Assembly (NCBI GenBank): GCA_930367215.1 | Contig: OV884058.1 | Span: forward strand, 106,663,802-106,727,801 | From: Pollenia angustigena | Lineage: Eukaryota; Arthropoda; Insecta; Diptera; Polleniidae | Direction: 5' to 3' | Length of the DNA stretch: 64,000 nucleotides | Translations under genes and position numbers: made by a program | In this document: positions 25,312 to 36,836 of the stretch, piece by piece | Layout: each line of letters begins with the position of its first letter | Numbering within the stretch: the first letter of the stretch is position 1 | Notes under the pieces: model-generated | Databases searched by the model: none | What the model saw: the letters and a program-made list of their open reading frames with translations, nothing else | What the model was told of the DNA's origin: nothing

Positions 25312-26640
25312 TTTTTTTTGTTAGGACCAGCATTCAGAGGATGACCCCTACTAATGCATTGAATAGGGTTGGAACTAGGACTTGAACTTATTCATGTTGA
25401 CAGTGAGAGGGAAGACTTCAGCAGGAAGGTTATTCCACATACGAACAGTCCTGCCAAAAAACGAATTTTCCCTGTAATGTATTGTACAACTTACAGGCCA
25501 ATCAACCACAAAAGGATGGGCTCTTATCATTCATGTTCTGAAGCATAGCACCAACATCGGACACTCTTGGTCTATAATCGAATGATTACGAATGGCAAAG
25601 GTTGCTGTAATTTGCAAAAGAGTAGATAGGGTTGGAAGTTTGACATAGGAGGTTATTTAGAAAAATAAAAATAGAAATAGTAGGAGTGAGAACGGAGCCT
25701 TGCGGCACCCCGGAATAAATTTTGAAATCGTGTGACGAAACCTATCTTAAACAACTCGTAAGTGCGATGTCTGATAAAATTTAATCACCCCTATCGTGAA
25801 TAACAAGTGGAATTTTTGTTCCCATGAAATTTTCATTCACCTCGAAGCGAAAAAAGCAATTGTGAATATCGTGTGAAAAATTTTTCACGCTATCAGTAAA
25901 AAAAAGACAAAAGATAAAAAAATAATAAAAATCAATGAAATTTTTGTTCAAAAATATACAAGTATATATTTTAAAGAAAAGGAGGGATAGTTTGAATACA
26001 ACGTTAGTTTTTTGCATATTTTAAATTTTATGTAGTAAAATATTTTGCAAAATTCTGCCACCAAGTCTATAATTGAAAGCTTCACAAATCGGCAGGCAAT
26101 CGACCTGTTGTTTTGCATTTTGTTGAACAATATATCGGTCTGTGTCTTATTTACCCTTAATATTCGATTTATAGGAGGAGCTGCTTACATACATACATGA
26201 TCTGTTCCCTAGCAAAAATAAGGTGAGAAAATTTAAGGGAAATGTGAACAAATTACGGGCGAAAACATTTTTCACGATAAGGGGAATTTTTTTACCGTGA
26301 ACAATTTTTTACGTTATTATTCTCCTTTGAATTAAAATTTTTCGTGGGAGTTGTTCATGATCGCAAATATGTGAAAAGGGGAAAAATTAAGAGGGAAAAA
26401 TTATTCACCATACCAGACTCTGTCGATCGCCTTGAAAATATCTTAAGCAATAACCTTACTTTCGTCAAAATATTAAATGGAACAGCACCAGTATAGCAAC
26501 CTGAAAATCAAGCGCATGGCCGCTGTGAGATGTGTTTCCAACAAGAAGGCGCTAAGAGATATACATTTTGGAGAGCAGATAATTTCAAGTTTTGCTATGG
26601 TTAATTTTCCACATAGATCCTGCGATATCACACCTTAGAC
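25312..26640 (-). pseudogene. Non-LTR (jockey/CR1-like) reverse transcriptase remnant
   Basis: On the minus strand, AIDRVWYG (about 26440-26410) is the catalytic AFDRVWH-type motif. After an interruption comes FKIYSGVPQGSVLTPT (about 25727-25680), the GVPQGS motif. Then NSFFGRTVRMWNNLPAEVFP and NMNKFKS (about 25480-25380) form the C-terminal tail. Stops and frameshifts throughout. The interruption, about 25792-26412, is a separate insertion. Confidence 0.8.
25792..26412. mobile_element. TIR insertion within the non-LTR remnant
   Basis: About 621 bp starting TATCGTGAATAAC and ending ATTATTCACCATA (inverted TATGGTGAATAAT). The interior repeats 'TTTTTCACG' and 'GTGAA' motifs. Its removal brings the two reverse transcriptase motifs close together in order. 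Borders approximate. Confidence 0.5.
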
Positions 26641-27289
26641 CATTTTCACTGGGGATATGTAATGACTGTCTTCAGGAATAAGTGGAAGCTTTCATTACTT
26701 GTGTTTAGGCTTGCCAACCGTACTTAATTATAAAGTTTTGTACGTTATTTTGAGTAATTGTACTCTATACTTTATGAGGATAATAAAGTACGCGAAAATA
26801 CTTTATTTCGCATGATTAGATTTATCTAGAATTCAAAATAGATTCAGGTTTTATTAGTCATAAAAATATAATACATATTGTTCAAATTTTTTTTTAGAAA
26901 AACTAAAGAACAACTAACTTCTTAAGGGGGCTCCCATTTAAATATTGCGTTTTATGAAATTTGTTTCTAAAACGACTGCGCATGTTAGAAAAAATGCAAC
27001 GTTTAAAGGAAATTTAATTGCGGATTTTCGTTTTTTTAATAATTTCAATAAACTGAACCGTTTTTGAACCGGTATTGGATTCAGCGTACCCGAATTAGTT
27101 TAAAGCGTCAGTTGCCCGGCTTGTTAAATTCTAGCACAGTGCTATTGTTTGATAAAACTTGCGAAAATCAATAAAAAAACGTTTTTAAATATAACAATAA
27201 AAATAAATAAATTGTACTTTATATTTATACTGTGTACTTTTTTTTTCTTAATCTTTAATAATAAATGCACTTTAATTGCAACAAAAAAA

Positions 27290-27550
27290 GTTGGGAACCC
27301 TACTTGTGTTATTCGCGAGATACCAGCCGCTATGCTCGAATGAGTCGCCCGAAATTGGACCTTCCGAATGGACCACCTCAGACGAAGTCATGGCCAACAT
27401 TTCCATGATATATTTTCATACAGTTAATGCCATAAATTATTCTTTTAACCGATAATAAAAATTTCAAGTTTATTTTCAAATTTATGTGTTTTATTTAAAC
27501 TTCACGATGAATCACCCGATTTATCTATTAACTATTTTTTTTATTATCAA
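27290..27550 (+). pseudogene. DD41D mariner C-terminus and end
   Basis: The + strand gives VIREIPAAMLE, a stop, VARNWTFRMDHLRRSHGQHF, the C-terminus seen in the 20776 copy (EIPAEMLEKVCQNWTKRMDH). It is followed by an untranslated part and a terminal-like sequence AATCACCCGATTTATCTATT at about 27512-27531. Confidence 0.75.
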
Positions 27551-28190
27551 TGCTCATCCCGGTCCTGTGCGAGTCGGATAATCGAGGTTCAACTGTATAT
27601 TTTTAATTTTAATAAATGCCTTGTTCTATTTTTCTTTAATAAAATAAAATTTATTAGTTTCAGTTAATAAAAAAATTTTGGTTTTCTGTATTTACATTCT
27701 ATAAAAGCAATAAAATACAAATGCTAAATAGTGCCCAATGTTCGATTAATCGAACACCATTTTTCTCAAAAACAAAAAATCTAAAACAAATTTGGACTTC
27801 AGATTCGTGTTTTCTAGTCCCAAATTATCTATTAACCACCAAGTTTTATAAAGTTACTCGAAAAAAAAATCGCTGGGACGAAATGGGTTAATCGATTTTA
27901 GGGAAAAGAAAAATTTTCAACAGTTTTGGTCAAGAAAATATAACAAAAACATTTTTTTTCTGTATTTATTACATCAATAATGCGACATGAAGAAAAAAAA
28001 AAAACATTTTGGAGAAAAATGTGTCTGTGTAAAGGTAACTTTCCCTTCAAACATGATTTGTGTCTTTGTTAGATTCCCAGCAAAACATCATCAAGCCCAT
28101 GAATGCAATACGTTGCTTACTTTATCGGAAAGTTGCTTTCAAGATGCGATTAAGTGAGGAAACGATTAAATAATCGGAAGGAACATACCC

Positions 28191-28617
28191 AGAGAAAAAA
28201 CATGTTTAAATATGGTCACCTCCAACCAAACTATTTTTAAAGAAAATTTTTAACATATTATGTTTAATATAACCATATTATTGTCAGCGGTAACCATATT
28301 ATGGTTATATAAAGCCTCCATCAAGAAGCCCTTACCATATTATTGTTGCCTCCAAACATGTTATGATCAATAATAACTAAAATTCGTTAAACACTTACAA
28401 TAGCATTGTTGGTTTTCAACCATAGTATGGTGCTGCTGAAACAGAGGAAAATGCTATTATCATTTTTAACCATAACATTTTAAGATGCAACCATAATATG
28501 GTTGTGGCTTCTTGATGGAGGACGAATTTAACCATAATATAGTTGTCGGTGACAATTTAAATTCTTTAAAAATAGTTTGGTTGGAGCTGTGACCATATTT
28601 AAACATGCTTTTTCTCT
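28191..28617. mobile_element. 427-bp TIR element built of ACCATAATATGGTT palindromes
   Basis: Ends AGAGAAAAAACATGTTTAAA and the inverted AGAGAAAAAGCATGTTTAAA, continuing 'TATGGTCAC..CTCCAACCAAAC' on both sides. The middle has many short palindromes of the AACCATAATATGGTT type. A diverged relative may lie at 18005-18200. Confidence 0.75.
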
Positions 28618-29309
28618 ACGTGCAGAGAGCAACTAATGCTTCTAAAGGTGTTATGATACTTGCTATTTTTTGAATTTTTTCTACATTGGAGAACAGTGCA
28701 AATATATTTGCATAGGAAAACTGACTAAGTGTAAAGAGTATGATTATATCATAAAAAATCTTGAAATGTCAAACAAATATACATGTGTTATCGATAAATA
28801 ATCTAAGACTGTCTATAAAAATTTTTAACTTAAAATTGACATTTCCAGATTAAATGTTAGCACTGTTGCAAATTTTTTTAGTTTTTGACCCAAAGTAGCG
28901 GTTTTTAAGTTTTGTTTTGCGATTTTTAGCTTTTTTGACGGGTTTTTGTGGGAAAAAAACGTGGGCAATATTGTCTGTTTTGTTTACATTTTATTTTGGA
29001 ATCACAAACAATTTTTTTTTTTAAATACAATAAAATTTAATGCAAATAATGAAAAATATTACGAATTACATCGTGGTATATTCTTTAATTGAAAATTTAT
29101 GATTTGAAATCCCATATGAAGGGCACCTGCTTCATTTCGTTTATCAAAAACAAAATAGTTTAATCTGCCCAAGCTTTTGGCATTTTTTTTTGTTTTAGTC
29201 AAAGAAAAAAATATACATGAGAAATGTCAATCAGAAAAAAGGGTTTGTTTACATATTGTATTTCTTGTTCTTTCTCGCATTTGTTGTTTCAATCAGTCAA
29301 TCCTAAAAA

Positions 29310-29613
29310 AATCCAATACAACAAAAAATGTGTCTCAAAGCCAGCCGGCCGCTCTGCTCTCTCTGCCATCATCTTCTAATACAGTGCCTGCTTGTGCAAA
29401 AACCTTTTTTTTTTTTTTTATTTTGAATTTCAGTAAACTTTTTGTTTGATTCAGTTAAAGTATTTGTTTGAAAAAATCAGTGTTTTTTTTCAATAAACAA
29501 AATGCAAATAAATTGTTTGAATATGCGAATTTGTTTATAGGACCGATTTCAGACAAAAAATTGTTTGATTCTACAAAATTTTTGTTTGAATTGGAAAAAT
29601 AATTTTTTCTGTG
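29310..29613. mobile_element. CACAGAAAAAATT element, copy 1 (inverted, partial)
   Basis: Reverse-complement match to one end of the 33219-34230 element, from the CTGTG end at 29613 back to the 'GCCGGCCGCTCTGCTCTC' block at 29344. Similarity stops near 29310. Confidence 0.7.
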
Positions 29614-30632
29614 TAGCAAGTATCATAACACCTTAAGCAGCACATCTCGCTTAAAATTCATGCCTTATAAATGAGCATTGGTAAGTAATTCCGTAAGATC
29701 GTCCTATTTACACAACTGCTTCTATGTATTTTTTGCTGGGTTATATGGCATTTTTTAGGGAATCCATATGCTGCCAGAGAGATGGGAAAAGTTAATAGTC
29801 ATAGATGGCCAATTTTTAGAATAAACTTTAATGGTACCAAGTTTAAAGTTAAAAACCCAATTAATATTTTCATATACGAAATTGCATGACATCGCATTAC
29901 ATTTATCTAAATTTCGCAATAATGTATAAATCAAAACCAACCGGATTTTTATCGCGATGTGATGGTGTTTATCCCAGCATAAGAAATGCTAGTGAGGCAG
30001 TGTATAAGCTAGTCGGGCGATACCAAGCAAAAACTATGCACAAACAAAAAAATACACAAACACTGAATACACAAGTATTTTTGTTTCATTTAAACCCACA
30101 GTGCAATAGCTTAAAAGTCATATTAACATATTAAAAGCAATAAACAAAAATTTAATATAATTTTAAATTGAAAACATGTTAAAGACATACTTAATAATAA
30201 TGTGATATTTTAGATGCTAATTTCAACTTTTAAATTATATTAAACTGAGTTTTTATGCAAAATATTTTTTTGAAACCAGAACAATAGAAAACGCAGTTTA
30301 AAATTAATTAAAAAAAAAAAAAAAAATGCAATAAACTAAATTAGATTTAATTTACGTTTTTCAAGATCTACTGCAAATGATCCGGTTCCTAAAAGAGTTA
30401 TTGCATAAGAACAGGTATTTTATAGCATCCCAGCCAATTAAACAATAAAAACATTTTTGGCCAATTTAAGCGCTTTTGCAAAATTTTAATTTTTTAACTA
30501 TTTAAGCAAAAACCAGTTCTCGTTTTCAATAGATTGCACAAAAGAAATTTTTTTAAAAACTTCTATAACAAAGCAAACAATTACCAAAAAAAAAAAACAC
30601 AAACAACATACCGCTACAGAAATAAAATTTGC
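29614..30632. other. Upstream region of cuticle gene 1
   Basis: No coding feature. 29614-29637 (AGCAAGTATCATAACACC) is an inverted copy of about 28646-28667, suggesting both flank the element copy at 29310-29613 or belong to a shared older repeat. Confidence 0.45.
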
Positions 30633-30676
30633 TATAAAAACTCCTCGATACTAAGAGAAAATCATCATTCAGTTTC
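30633..30676 (+). promoter_or_regulatory. Core promoter of cuticle gene 1
   Basis: TATAAAAAC begins at 30633, and TCATCATTCAGTTTC occupies 30662-30676. The A of the first TCA (30664) is 31 nt after the first T of the TATA box, the normal dipteran spacing, so it is the preferred start. A second initiator match, TCAGTT, lies 7 nt further on. Confidence 0.78.
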
Positions 30677-30710
30677 AGTTGACAAGCCGAATTATAACAA
30701 ATCAGACAAA

Positions 30711-31028
30711 ATGAAATTCTTCATTGTATTCGCTGCCCTCTTCGCCGTTGCCTTGGCCGCCCCCGTTGACCAACATGTCGAAATTATCCACAACGAATCT
30801 GATGTTCAACCTGAAGACTACAACTTCCTTGCCGAAACCTCCGATGGTACCCTCAAGAAGGAAGAAGGTCATTTGAAAGATGTTGGCACTGAACACGAAG
30901 CCATTGTTGTTCATGGCACCTTCTCCTGGGTTGATGAAAAGACCGGCGAAAAATTCACCGTCAACTATGTTGCTGATGAAAACGGTTTCCAACCCGAAGG
31001 TACCCATTTGCCCAAAAACGACCACTAA
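30711..31028 (+). CDS. RR-1 larval cuticle protein, copy 1 of 4
   Basis: Predicted 105-residue secreted structural protein of the chitin-based cuticle. Residues 1-16 form a hydrophobic signal peptide (MKFFIVFAALFAVALA), with likely cleavage before APVDQ. Residues about 37-101 are a chitin_bind_4 (Rebers-Riddiford) domain ending in YVADENGFQPEG and HLP, the RR-1 (soft cuticle) signature. The family binds chitin through aromatic residues, here F71, W73, F82 and Y86. The reading frame is open upstream to 30534, but this ATG is chosen because it opens the signal peptide and lies 47 nt after the predicted transcription start. It is the most diverged copy, with nine differences from copy 3, including V23, L40, E80, T98 and H105. 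The close match to the Drosophila Lcp65A family is from memory. Intronless as read. Confidence 0.93.
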   Translation: MKFFIVFAALFAVALAAPVDQHVEIIHNESDVQPEDYNFLAETSDGTLKKEEGHLKDVGTEHEAIVVHGTFSWVDEKTGEKFTVNYVADENGFQPEGTHLPKNDH

Positions 31029-31082
31029 ATGATTGTGTAACATTACTTGTTGCATTGTTGTAAATAGTTTTTGTAAAAAAAG

Positions 31083-31088
31083 AATAAA
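31083..31088 (+). terminator. Poly(A) signal of cuticle gene 1
   Basis: AATAAA lies 55 nt after the stop codon. Confidence 0.7.
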
Positions 31089-31094
31089 TGACAT

Positions 31095-32091
31095 AGTTTA
31101 ATTAAAATGAATAAATTTTTGTTTGATTTTTCTATTGGGCAACGATGTACATATTTCAAAGCTTTCCATTAGGAAAGTGATTGGGGCTCAGAGCAATCTA
31201 TAATTTTCCAATGAAAACTATACATTTGAATTTACAATCTGAGAATTTGTTTCTCATGGTGAGTAACATTTGTTTAATAAATTTTCATATTATTCGAATG
31301 TGTAAAAATATTTAGGTACACAGAAAAAATTAACAGTAGTTTAGAAGTAGTAGTTGGAAATTGTCAAAACCTGAGTTAATTAAATCAATTAACACATTGC
31401 TTGAAACGGCAAAGTTTTTTGATAATTTTATTTTTTGCTATTAAAATTAATAATAAAATTCATTGAAAAAAATAGGTGCAAAATCCACAAATTGTTTGAA
31501 GACAGTGGTGCTAAAAAAGAGCAACTTTATCAATCGAAAGTTGAAAAAAAAATTTTCAGGGTTTGATCAGCAAATCCGTATCTGCTAAGACATTCATACT
31601 CACAGTAAAAAATGGTACAACGTGATCTTATCAGAATTAGATTTTAGAAAATCGAAAATTTAAAACAGAACAAAAATATCAATTCATATTTAAACTTAAG
31701 TATTGAGGAATATTGTGCATTAATAAATATTATTAACCTATGGGGTGTATTTTTTAGCTGCATAAGGACTTGAAATGATGAAACAAGACATAAATATTGT
31801 TGGAATTAAATTTTGTTTATACTAATTTGGCAGATAATTTCATGGCATTTGTTTCTTAAATGTGATTTTCGGCTTTGTGCGCCGCGGCTACGAGTTACAT
31901 GGTCAGTCTGATCAGTCCAATTTTTGACTACTTTTTCATACTTAATGCGCCAACAACTGAATTTTTGAAAATAAAAAGTAATTTTGTTAATTAAAAGTGC
32001 TTAAACCCAAGAAACATTTTCAACAATGAATTTGTAATATTGGAAAAAATATTTGTTAACAATTAAGTATAAACTTTTGTTACGAGTCATA
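31095..32091. other. No gene seen
   Basis: Downstream of cuticle gene 1, AT-rich. 'CACAGAAAAAATTAACAG' at 31320 looks like a lone transposon end. Confidence 0.4.
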
Positions 32092-32780
32092 CACTGATAG
32101 CAAAATGTATCTTCATATTGATGAGGCTCTAGCAACAGAATTGTGGCATAAATGTTTTTACAAATGGCATCAGTGATACAAAAAGTAACATCAAACCAAT
32201 GACGAAGGTCATCATAAAATTTTGTTATATTTTAAGCATCATCTATGACTACAGTAACATCAATTCGATGCCACATTTGTGTATTTATAACATATTTTCG
32301 TGTTTAGAAAGTAAAATAAGAAGCAAAAATTCCCATATTCTATTTTTTTAAATTATTTAGTTAAATACATCAAATTTTCAAAGTAGAAGAATGATTACGA
32401 AAACCATATCGATCATGCTGCTGTTGTCTTCTATTTAAGATTTCTACTGTAAAAAAACATGTGCATCGGGTAAGTAATAAAAATATTCTCTCACTTTGAC
32501 TTGAGTCAATCCCAATTATTTAATTTGATGACAGTGTGTCCTTAAATTGAGCCTAATAAGTCCTTTTTCCAATTTTACTGAGATTCCGATTCATCATTTC
32601 TGTAATGCCGATGTCCCATTCCATTGATGACATAATTTTAATTTTTGACTCTGATAACAACTTGGCCAAGTTAAGGATGACAACACAATGATGAAATGTG
32701 GCATGTGGTCAAAAACGATGACACTTGTCATAGTAGTGATGTCAATTTACATCATTGTTATGAAGTCTTTTCTATCAGTG
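32092..32780. mobile_element. 689-bp TA-flanked TIR element with CACTGATAG ends
   Basis: TA then CACTGATAGCAAAA ... CTTTTCTATCAGTG then TA. The interior is rich in ATGATG/CATCAT and 'TGTGGCAT' motifs in both orientations. No coding frame. Confidence 0.75.
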
Positions 32781-33218
32781 TATTAACAAAAAATTTGGTG
32801 CTAGCAAAGCTGAATAAAAAGTTGCAGCAAAAAGTGGATATTATTTAAATTTTTACTAAAATATAATTAAAATCACATCCCAAATAATATTATAACTTAT
32901 TTAAGGACTAAATTTAGATCCGGTTAAATTTATCAGCTCATCCATCGTTTATTCTTTTAAACCGAAAAAAAAGATTTTTTTTGTAATTAAGATTTCGAAA
33001 AAAAATTATCTTTTACTATTATATACATTCTAGCTGGCCCGGCAAACGTTGTTTTGCCACATATCTTATGTAACAGTGTCTGCTAGCCAAATTTTAAGAA
33101 AAAATTATAGGCTCAAGTTCTTTCCAGATGTTACACTATTTGCCTGTCCAATTTCAAGAAAATTAATTGTTTAGTTAAGAAGATATAGGGAGGCGGAGCT
33201 TTTACCCCTCTTGCCCTA

Positions 33219-34230
33219 CACAGAAAAAATTATTTTTCCAATTCAAACAAAAAATTTGTAGAATCAAAAAATTTTTTGTCTGAAATTGGTCCTATAAACA
33301 AATTCGCATAATCAAACAATTTATTTACATTTTGTTTATTGAAAAAAAACACTGATTTTTTCAAACAAATAATTTAACTGAATCAAACAAAAAGTTTACT
33401 GAAATTCATATACTAAATTTCAAAATAAAAAAAAAAGTTTTTGCACAAGAAATGATGCGCACACAAGCAGACACTGTATTAGAAGATGATGGCAGAGAGA
33501 GCAGAGCGGCCGGCTGGCTTTGAGACCCATTTTTTTGTTGGAATAATTTTTGAACGAAGTCTTTTTTTATGCCACAATGTTTTTCGTCATCACTCACTGT
33601 TGCTGTATCCTTTCCTTTGCTAATGAAGAAGAAATGTAACCCAAAAACGGCGACAGACCGACTCGATATGTTTTTCGTCATCATTATATTTTTGTATTTG
33701 ATGTATTTAAACAAACAGTTTGAAAAAATTGAATACGGGATTTTGTTTTTTTTTAAACCAACTTTGAAACCAACCAAAAATTTATTTTGTTTCTTATAAT
33801 GTTGTGGTTGTTTCTGTTGTTTAAAAAGAGTGAAACGTTTTATTATCTGCTATTTTTTTGTTTTTTTTTTTTTACTTCAAACCTCTTCATCTTTCTTACT
33901 GTTGTACTTTTTAAAGTGTCCAAAAATTGACTGTATGTGTTTTTTGTTGTAGTTCTTATATTTCACATTAGGAAGTGTTGCTTACGATCAAATAAAAAAA
34001 ATGCAAAAAGACGACAACATTAAAAAGCGTTAAATATTTCATACAAAATTATGAAAACTTGAAACCAATAACGCGTGTATTATATTTTTGAATGGTTGTC
34101 AACATTTTTGTTGGTTAAATAAAATTCAAACAAAAAATTTTAATTGAATCAGTAAAAAAATTTGTAGAAATTAAAAAAATTTTCAAACAAGCGTTTGTTT
34201 GAAAATAATTCGGCAATAATTTTTTCTGTG
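33219..34230. mobile_element. TIR element with CACAGAAAAAATTATT ends, copy 2 (complete)
   Basis: 1012 bp with inverted ends CACAGAAAAAATTATT and AATAATTTTTTCTGTG, flanked by TA on each side. The interior is rich in 'CAAACAAA' and 'GAGCGGCCGGCTGGCTTTGAG'. Short open frames here are not conserved between copies as proteins. A TA target suggests Tc1/mariner-type mobilisation; no transposase. Confidence 0.8.
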
Positions 34231-34767
34231 TATTTAATGCCCTGCCCTCTTTCCGATGTTACAGTGTATGCATGCCAAATTTTAAGAAAACCTGTTGATT
34301 AGTTAAGAAGATAGAGGGAGGGGGAGCTTTTACCCCTTCGGCTCTATTTTACGCCCTTAATAATAAAAACTATAGGCTATAGTTCTTTCCAACTGTAACA
34401 CTATTTGCATGCGAAATTTCAAAAAAATCGGTTGATTAGTTGCGAAGCTATAGGGAGGGGGAGATGCATGCCAAATTTTAAGAAAACGGGTTGATTAGCT
34501 TAGAAGATTGGGGAGTGGGAGCTTTACCCCTATTGCAATATTTTGCGCCCTCTAGCGATATAAAATATACTCCACGACCTATTCTCATACCTAACAAATA
34601 CACATACAAAATTTCATGAAAATTGGTCAAGCCGTTTCGGAGGATTTCAAAATGGAGGGCATTTTGTTGATATTTGTATGGGAATATAAATACATGTTTC
34701 GGAATGAATGCAGTGTTCACTATAACTCAAGAACCAATACACATTTGAAGACCATTGATACATTATA

Positions 34768-36363
34768 TGGGGTGAAAATGGGGCTGGTTACCTGTTGCTT
34801 GAGTACGTTGTCCGGAATTACAAAGTGGCTGGGAACCTCACTCTAATGGTTGGTTGAGACAGGTCAATTAGCGGCTGGCGCACACACATTTACTCACTTC
34901 ACACACTAGAAAATGCACCCTTATTTTTTGTGGCTCAATGGCACTTCTATGGCTCTTTTGGGTTTAATAAAAATCACAGATTTTCCTCTTTAGTTTTAAT
35001 CTTAAGTTTATTTACTTTCTTTCACTTTTTTTAACTTTGGCTCAATTTAAATTTAATTTAATAATTTTAATTTATTATCTGCCGACGCACAGTGGCGCCA
35101 TTTGAGTTTTTTCGTTGCAAAAATCATATCTTTTGAACCGAATAAGGTAATTGAACAGTTTAAACAGCATATGATAGATAACTGTTCAGCCTATGAAATG
35201 TGCATTTGAAAAGGGTGCTACGCTGTGTAGGGGCCTACTTATGGGTTATCAAAGTTAAAATTAGTAGAAAAATCAATTTTATGGTACCTAAAAAAAAATT
35301 ATTTTTACATTTTTAGATTGTTTTTATTTTTTTTTTCTTTAGGGTTCTAAATTATTACCCAACAAATTAAAAAAAAAAATTTTTTTTTTTTAAATTTATT
35401 TTTTCAATTTTCTGTATTTTCGGTATATGGGTAATTCCATGTCACACATATATTCGCGTAACTCAAAAATGGTTTAGTTTATTGAAATAACTAAAAAAAC
35501 CGAAATTCGGCAATAAATAATAAAGTGGGGTTGGTCATACATTTGACCCATCTAGGAGCATCCTACGCGCTGTAGGGGCCAAATTAAAGAATTTTATTAA
35601 ACCGCAATATTAGTATGGCAACCATGTCTTTTTAACCTTTTTTACCTCTAGAAGCCAAACGGGCACGTACGGGCAGATAAAATTTTTGAATTATGTAAAG
35701 AAATAATCAAAGAACAGATTTTGCAAATATGGCAAATATAGAAAAATATAGATTTTTGTTATTTTCCGTCAAAGTTGAAAAATAGTGAAAAAACGGATAG
35801 TTTTTAAATAGTGATTTACCAGGAGAAACACAAAGCAAACAGTTCATTTTTTTTTTATCATTACACATTTAATAAATGCATCAATCAATACAAACAAAAA
35901 ATAAGGCGATTCGTTACCTATTTTTCGTGATATTACACCTGAAATCGCAACAAATTTACTAAAAATTGTGTGTTTTTTTGAAAACCGAAAGTCGGTCAAC
36001 TTTGAACGGCTATATCTTCTAAACTAAAAATGTGATATTATTAAGAGTGGCAGATTTGAAATCGTTGAAAAGTTTCCTATAACATGAGTTTATTCAAAAC
36101 TTCGTCGGTGCTCATGAAAATTTTGATTTTTGCAACCTCGTTTGCTCTACGGGCGCTACTGTGCGACGTCTGGCTGGTTCGGTTTTATTAAAAGCAGTGA
36201 TTACGCGAATTCATTTTACAGGTGGCGTTAAAGCACAGCTGAGCCACATATCACATGGTTGGTTGCCAGATGGCACCACTAAATCCCGTTCCACACGAAG
36301 GAACGACAGTCGCTGCCCACACGGGCAAACAAAATATGTGTTTACACCAGCCAGACGTCAACA
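34768..36363 (-). repeat. 3' LTR of the BEL/Pao element, split by an insertion
   Basis: LTR sequence at 34768-35087 and 36169-36363, interrupted by 35088-36163 plus a 5-bp duplication. Without these it is 515 bp and collinear with the right LTR. On the minus strand a short purine-rich tract (AAGGCGGGCGG) lies just before it and is the likely polypurine tract. Confidence 0.93.
35088..36163. mobile_element. Non-autonomous Transib-like element inside the BEL 3' LTR
   Basis: 1076 bp with no credible coding frame. Ends are CACAGTGGCGCC at the left and, inverted, CACAGTAGCGCC at the right. Each heptamer is followed after 22 (left) or 23 (right) bases by GCAAAAATC. It is flanked by a 5-bp duplication CGACG (35083-35087 and 36164-36168), and the intact LTR has a single CGACG at the same place. 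Transib elements are known for CAC-heptamer/A-rich-nonamer ends like those recognised by RAG1 and for 5-bp CGNCG-type duplications. The family call rests on ends and target only. Confidence 0.85.
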
Positions 36364-36836
36364 TACCGCCCGCCTTGCAACGGTGGTGCAACATAATAAA
36401 TAAATACAAATAAAAAAAAAAGAATGGAAATTAAATATATAAAAAGGTAAAATAAAAAAAAGGTATTAGAAACTCAAAAAAAAAAAACAAAGTTAAAATT
36501 AACAAAAAATCAAATTTGGCAAATCAAAAAAAAAAAAAAGAAAAATATTAAAGCAAAAGTTAAAATTGACAAAATTTAAATTATTAAAATTGAAAATTAA
36601 AAAAAATGTAATAAGAATGGTAATAAAAAAAAAAAAAAAAATTAAATATTCGACCTCCAGGGCAGCAAAAGAACGGACTGCTTTACGCTTTCAGCACCAC
36701 TCCCTCTCCAAAGGACATCAAATAGGGGGAGCTACGTCGGACCCAAAGATGATGTAGTAGGCTGTGCTGAAGTGCCACGGGGTCCGCCACAGAAGATACC
36801 TTTTACTAGATAGGGCAACAGTAAAAATTAGGGATT
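36364..36836 (-). other. Non-coding part between integrase and 3' LTR of the BEL element
   Basis: A-rich tracts on the + strand, no frame; part of the provirus. Confidence 0.6.

Larger units (their letters stand above)
24643..27887. mobile_element. piggyBac-like element flanked by TTAA
   Basis: TTAA then CCCTATCGTCCCAATGTTCG at the left; CGCTGGGACGAAATGGG then TTAA at the right. The inverted ends and TTAA duplications (24639-24642, 27888-27891) are typical of piggyBac. The palindromes GTTCGATTTTTCGAAC (24658 and 25000) and GTTCGATTAATCGAAC (27742) are subterminal on both sides. No piggyBac transposase was seen; the interior is mariner and non-LTR debris. Confidence 0.7.

Noticed and set aside
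30702..31094. Long antisense open frame over cuticle gene 1 (also 49091-49432 and 61854-62198)
   Set aside because: The frames mirror the biased codon use of the sense genes and read as low-quality protein; conservation follows from the sense strand.
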